A stretch of 64,000 nucleotides of DNA from Nostoc sp. NIES-4103 (lineage in GTDB: Bacteria; Cyanobacteriota; Cyanobacteriia; Cyanobacteriales; Nostocaceae), in assembly GCF_002368335.1 (NCBI RefSeq), contig NZ_AP018288.1:4717787-4781786 (forward strand), read 5' to 3'. A program made the position numbers and the translations under genes. This document shows positions 62,173-64,000 of this stretch, piece by piece; position 1 is the stretch's first letter, and each line of letters begins with the position of its first letter. The notes under the pieces are model-generated. The model had not been told where the DNA came from. It saw nothing but the letters and a program-made list of their open reading frames with translations, and ran no database searches.

Positions 62173-63567
62173 ATGGCACAATCTATTTCTTTCTCCTCCG
62201 CACCTGCTACACCTTCCGTACCTTCAACAAGCAAAATAGCCGCTATTTTCCCCAACATTGGCACATTGACTTTGCTTTTACTAGCATTGCCAATTAATGC
62301 CAGCATCGTTTTGATCACGTTGTTGTTGCGTGCTATTTTGCGTCCTTTCCAACCTAGCGCCGTCAAAGCTGCAAATCCGAAAAACATCTTGATCAGTGGC
62401 GGTAAAATGACCAAAGCTTTACAACTAGCCAGGTCATTCCACGCCGCTGGACATCGAGTTGTTTTGTTGGAAACTCATAAATACTGGTTAACAGGACATC
62501 AATATTCTCAGGCTGTAGATAAATTTTATACAGTTTCCGCTCCCCAGGAGAACCCAGAACGCTATACCCAGGCTTTAGTAGATATCATCAAACAAGAAAA
62601 TATTGATGTCTACATTCCTGTCACCAGTCCACTAGGAAGCTACTATGACTCCCTAGCAAAACCAGAGTTATCGCGTTATTGTGAAGTGTTTCACTTTGAC
62701 GCAGATATTACTCAGATGCTAGATGATAAATATGAGCTTGCCCAGACTGCGCGATCGCTTGGTTTATCAGTACCCAAATCTTTCAAAATCACCTCTGCTG
62801 AACAAGTCCTGAATTTCGACTTTTCTGGTGAGACTCGTAAATATATCCTCAAAAGCATACCTTACGACTCAGTGCGGCGTTTGGACTTAACCAAACTTCC
62901 CTGCGCTACACCAGAAGAAACAGCAGCATTCGTCAGAAGTTTACCCATCAGTCCCGAAAAGCCGTGGATTATGCAAGAATTTATTCCTGGTAAGGAATTT
63001 TGCACCCATAGCACCGTCCGAAATGGTGAACTGAGACTACATTGTTGTTGTGAATCTTCAGCGTTTCAAGTCAACTATGAAAACGTTGAAAATCCTCAAA
63101 TTCTGGAATGGGTAAAGCATTTTGTCAAGGAACTGAAACTCACAGGACAGATTTCCTTTGACTTTATCCAAGCTGAGGATGGTAAAGTTTATGCGATTGA
63201 GTGCAACCCCCGCACTCACTCAGCAATTACCACTTTCTACGACCATCCCAAGGTTGCAGAAGCTTACCTGAGTCAAGAAGCAACAACTGAAACCTTACAG
63301 CCACTACCCACAAGCAAACCCACCTATTGGACTTACCATGAAGTCTGGCGTTTGACTGGTATCCGTTCCTTCAAGCAATTAAAAACATGGATAGTGAATA
63401 TTTGGCGCGGGACTGATGCGATTTACAAATTTGATGACCCGTTACCGTTTTTAATGGTGCATCACTGGCAAATTCCCTTGTTGTTGCTGAAGAATTTGCG
63501 CCAACTCAAAGGTTGGACGCGGATAGATTTTAATATCGGGAAGTTGGTGGAATTGGGAGGGGATTGA
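62173..63567 (+). CDS. mysC: ATP-grasp ligase of MAA synthesis
   Basis: MysC joins glycine to 4-deoxygadusol to give mycosporine-glycine. The 464-residue protein has a hydrophobic segment at about 32-56, unusual for a soluble ligase but typical of cyanobacterial MysC. It is followed by an ATP-grasp fold: NILISGGKMTKALQLARSFH, DDKYELAQTARSLGLSVPKS, MQEFIPGKEFCTHS, and metal-binding FDFIQAEDGKVYAIECNPRT. The Walker-like Lys and ENP region Glu are present. It follows mysB by 11 bp. Confidence 0.96.
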   Translation: MAQSISFSSAPATPSVPSTSKIAAIFPNIGTLTLLLLALPINASIVLITLLLRAILRPFQPSAVKAANPKNILISGGKMTKALQLARSFHAAGHRVVLLETHKYWLTGHQYSQAVDKFYTVSAPQENPERYTQALVDIIKQENIDVYIPVTSPLGSYYDSLAKPELSRYCEVFHFDADITQMLDDKYELAQTARSLGLSVPKSFKITSAEQVLNFDFSGETRKYILKSIPYDSVRRLDLTKLPCATPEETAAFVRSLPISPEKPWIMQEFIPGKEFCTHSTVRNGELRLHCCCESSAFQVNYENVENPQILEWVKHFVKELKLTGQISFDFIQAEDGKVYAIECNPRTHSAITTFYDHPKVAEAYLSQEATTETLQPLPTSKPTYWTYHEVWRLTGIRSFKQLKTWIVNIWRGTDAIYKFDDPLPFLMVHHWQIPLLLLKNLRQLKGWTRIDFNIGKLVELGGD

Positions 63568-63569
63568 GG

Positions 63570-63645
63570 GTTTTTTCTCACGCACCAGACGCAGAGGCGC
63601 AGAGAGGAAGTTTTTCTCTGTGTCTTTGTGCCTTTGTGGTTTATT
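63570..63645. repeat. Dispersed GACGCAGAG repeat inserted between mysC and mysD
   Basis: CACGCACCAGACGCAGAGGC (63580-63599) is followed by a partly inverse CTCTGTGTCTTTGTGCCTTT arm. It belongs to the family at about 34181, 35927 and 39550, and lies within a presumed operon. Confidence 0.7.
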
Positions 63646-63667
63646 TATATCTTTAGGTAGATGCATT

Positions 63668-64000
63668 ATGTCAGTTCTTCGTATTCTTCATTTAGTTGGG
63701 TCAGCAGACAATGAATTTTATTGTAATTTGTCACGTCTTTATGCTGAAGGCTGTCTAACAGCAACGGCTGATCCATCGCGGTATGATTTTCAGATTGCAT
63801 ATATCACTCCTGACCGCCAGTGGCGATTTCCTCGTTCCCTGAGTCGAGAAGATATTGCTGTCAGTGAACCGATTTCTTTGTCTGAAGCCATAGAGTTGAT
63901 CACAAAGCAAAACATTGACCTGGTGTTACCACAAATGTTTTGTATTCCTGGAATGACTCAGTACCGCGCTTTATTTGACCTACTCCAGATTCCTTACGTA
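63668..64000 (+). CDS. mysD: D-Ala-D-Ala ligase-like enzyme of MAA synthesis (N-terminal part)
   Basis: The frame begins MSVLRILHLVGSADNEFYCN and remains open to the window edge (111 codons seen). DPSRYDFQIAYITPDRQW and LVLPQMFCIPGMTQYRALFD match the N-terminus of MysD ligases, which attach a second amino acid (Ser, Thr or Gly) to mycosporine-glycine, giving shinorine or porphyra-334. Homologue knowledge is from N. punctiforme-type clusters (mysABCD). The catalytic ATP-binding half is outside the window, so intactness and substrate are unknown. Confidence 0.9.
   Translation, partial: MSVLRILHLVGSADNEFYCNLSRLYAEGCLTATADPSRYDFQIAYITPDRQWRFPRSLSREDIAVSEPISLSEAIELITKQNIDLVLPQMFCIPGMTQYRALFDLLQIPYV

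Overview
This 64 kb window comes from a filamentous, Nostoc/Anabaena-like cyanobacterium (order Nostocales). The evidence is a complete psbA (photosystem II D1), a ferredoxin-thioredoxin reductase catalytic subunit, a CBS-CP12 Calvin-cycle regulator, a GUN4 domain, many HIP1 octamers (GCGATCGC) inside genes, and the short tandem repeats typical of this group (TTAGGAG, AATTCGT, CAATTCC, GGGGATGA types) between genes. The last 4 kb hold a mycosporine-like amino acid (MAA) cluster in the order mysA-mysB-mysC-mysD, as known from Nostoc species. No rRNA, tRNA, CRISPR array or intact transposase was recognised.

Layout. 1-2.4 kb: the 3' end of an AvaI/BsoBI-like restriction endonuclease, an AAA ATPase with an altered Walker B, and a conserved unknown protein. 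3-10 kb: a signalling block of four minus-strand genes (PAS histidine kinase, Rcp1-like receiver, two receiver-histidine kinase hybrids), with a plus-strand response regulator on each side. 10-19 kb: LpxB-related protein, Omp85/BamA, Ser/Thr kinase, CapA-like protein, DUF1349 protein and recR. 19.5-29.2 kb: phosphoesterase, psbA, HIT protein, membrane glycosyltransferase, ComM/YifB, two Uma2 proteins, HD hydrolase and PRPP synthetase. 30.3-37.4 kb: three more Ser/Thr kinase-like genes (one fused to GUN4, one lacking the DFG aspartate), bioD and an M20 amidohydrolase. 37.6-43.3 kb: a three-gene TRAP transporter, a nu-class GST and a pentapeptide-repeat protein. 44-49.3 kb: typA, an OLD-like ATPase/TOPRIM nuclease and a BrnT/BrnA toxin-antitoxin pair. 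49.5-58.7 kb: DUF58 protein, ftrC-DUF309, an lptA-lptB-lptF cluster, CBS-CP12, an unknown membrane-anchored protein, a VanX-like dipeptidase and TspO. 58.7-60.1 kb: a long gene-free leader that proves to be a degenerate tandem duplication. 60.1-64 kb: mysABCD, with mysD cut by the window edge.

Working together. MysA makes the cyclohexenone core from sedoheptulose 7-phosphate, MysB methylates it to 4-deoxygadusol, MysC adds glycine and MysD adds a second amino acid, giving shinorine- or porphyra-type sunscreens. LptA/B/F and BamA serve outer-membrane biogenesis. The TRAP genes have the layout reported for an Anabaena 2-oxoacid (pyruvate) importer. The OLD-like nuclease, BrnTA and restriction enzyme are defence or stability functions.

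The least ordinary signals are: (1) the ~570-bp tandem duplication upstream of mysA, whose first copy ends in a dead mysA-like start; (2) a 12-unit, 21-bp array of covarying mini-hairpins upstream of the GST gene; (3) a small MITE family with 13-bp inverted ends and 5-bp target duplications; (4) recR with ACG where the start codon should be; (5) a kinase-like protein with NFD in place of DFG; and (6) a duplicated HIT-gene 5' end flanking an inserted glycosyltransferase gene.
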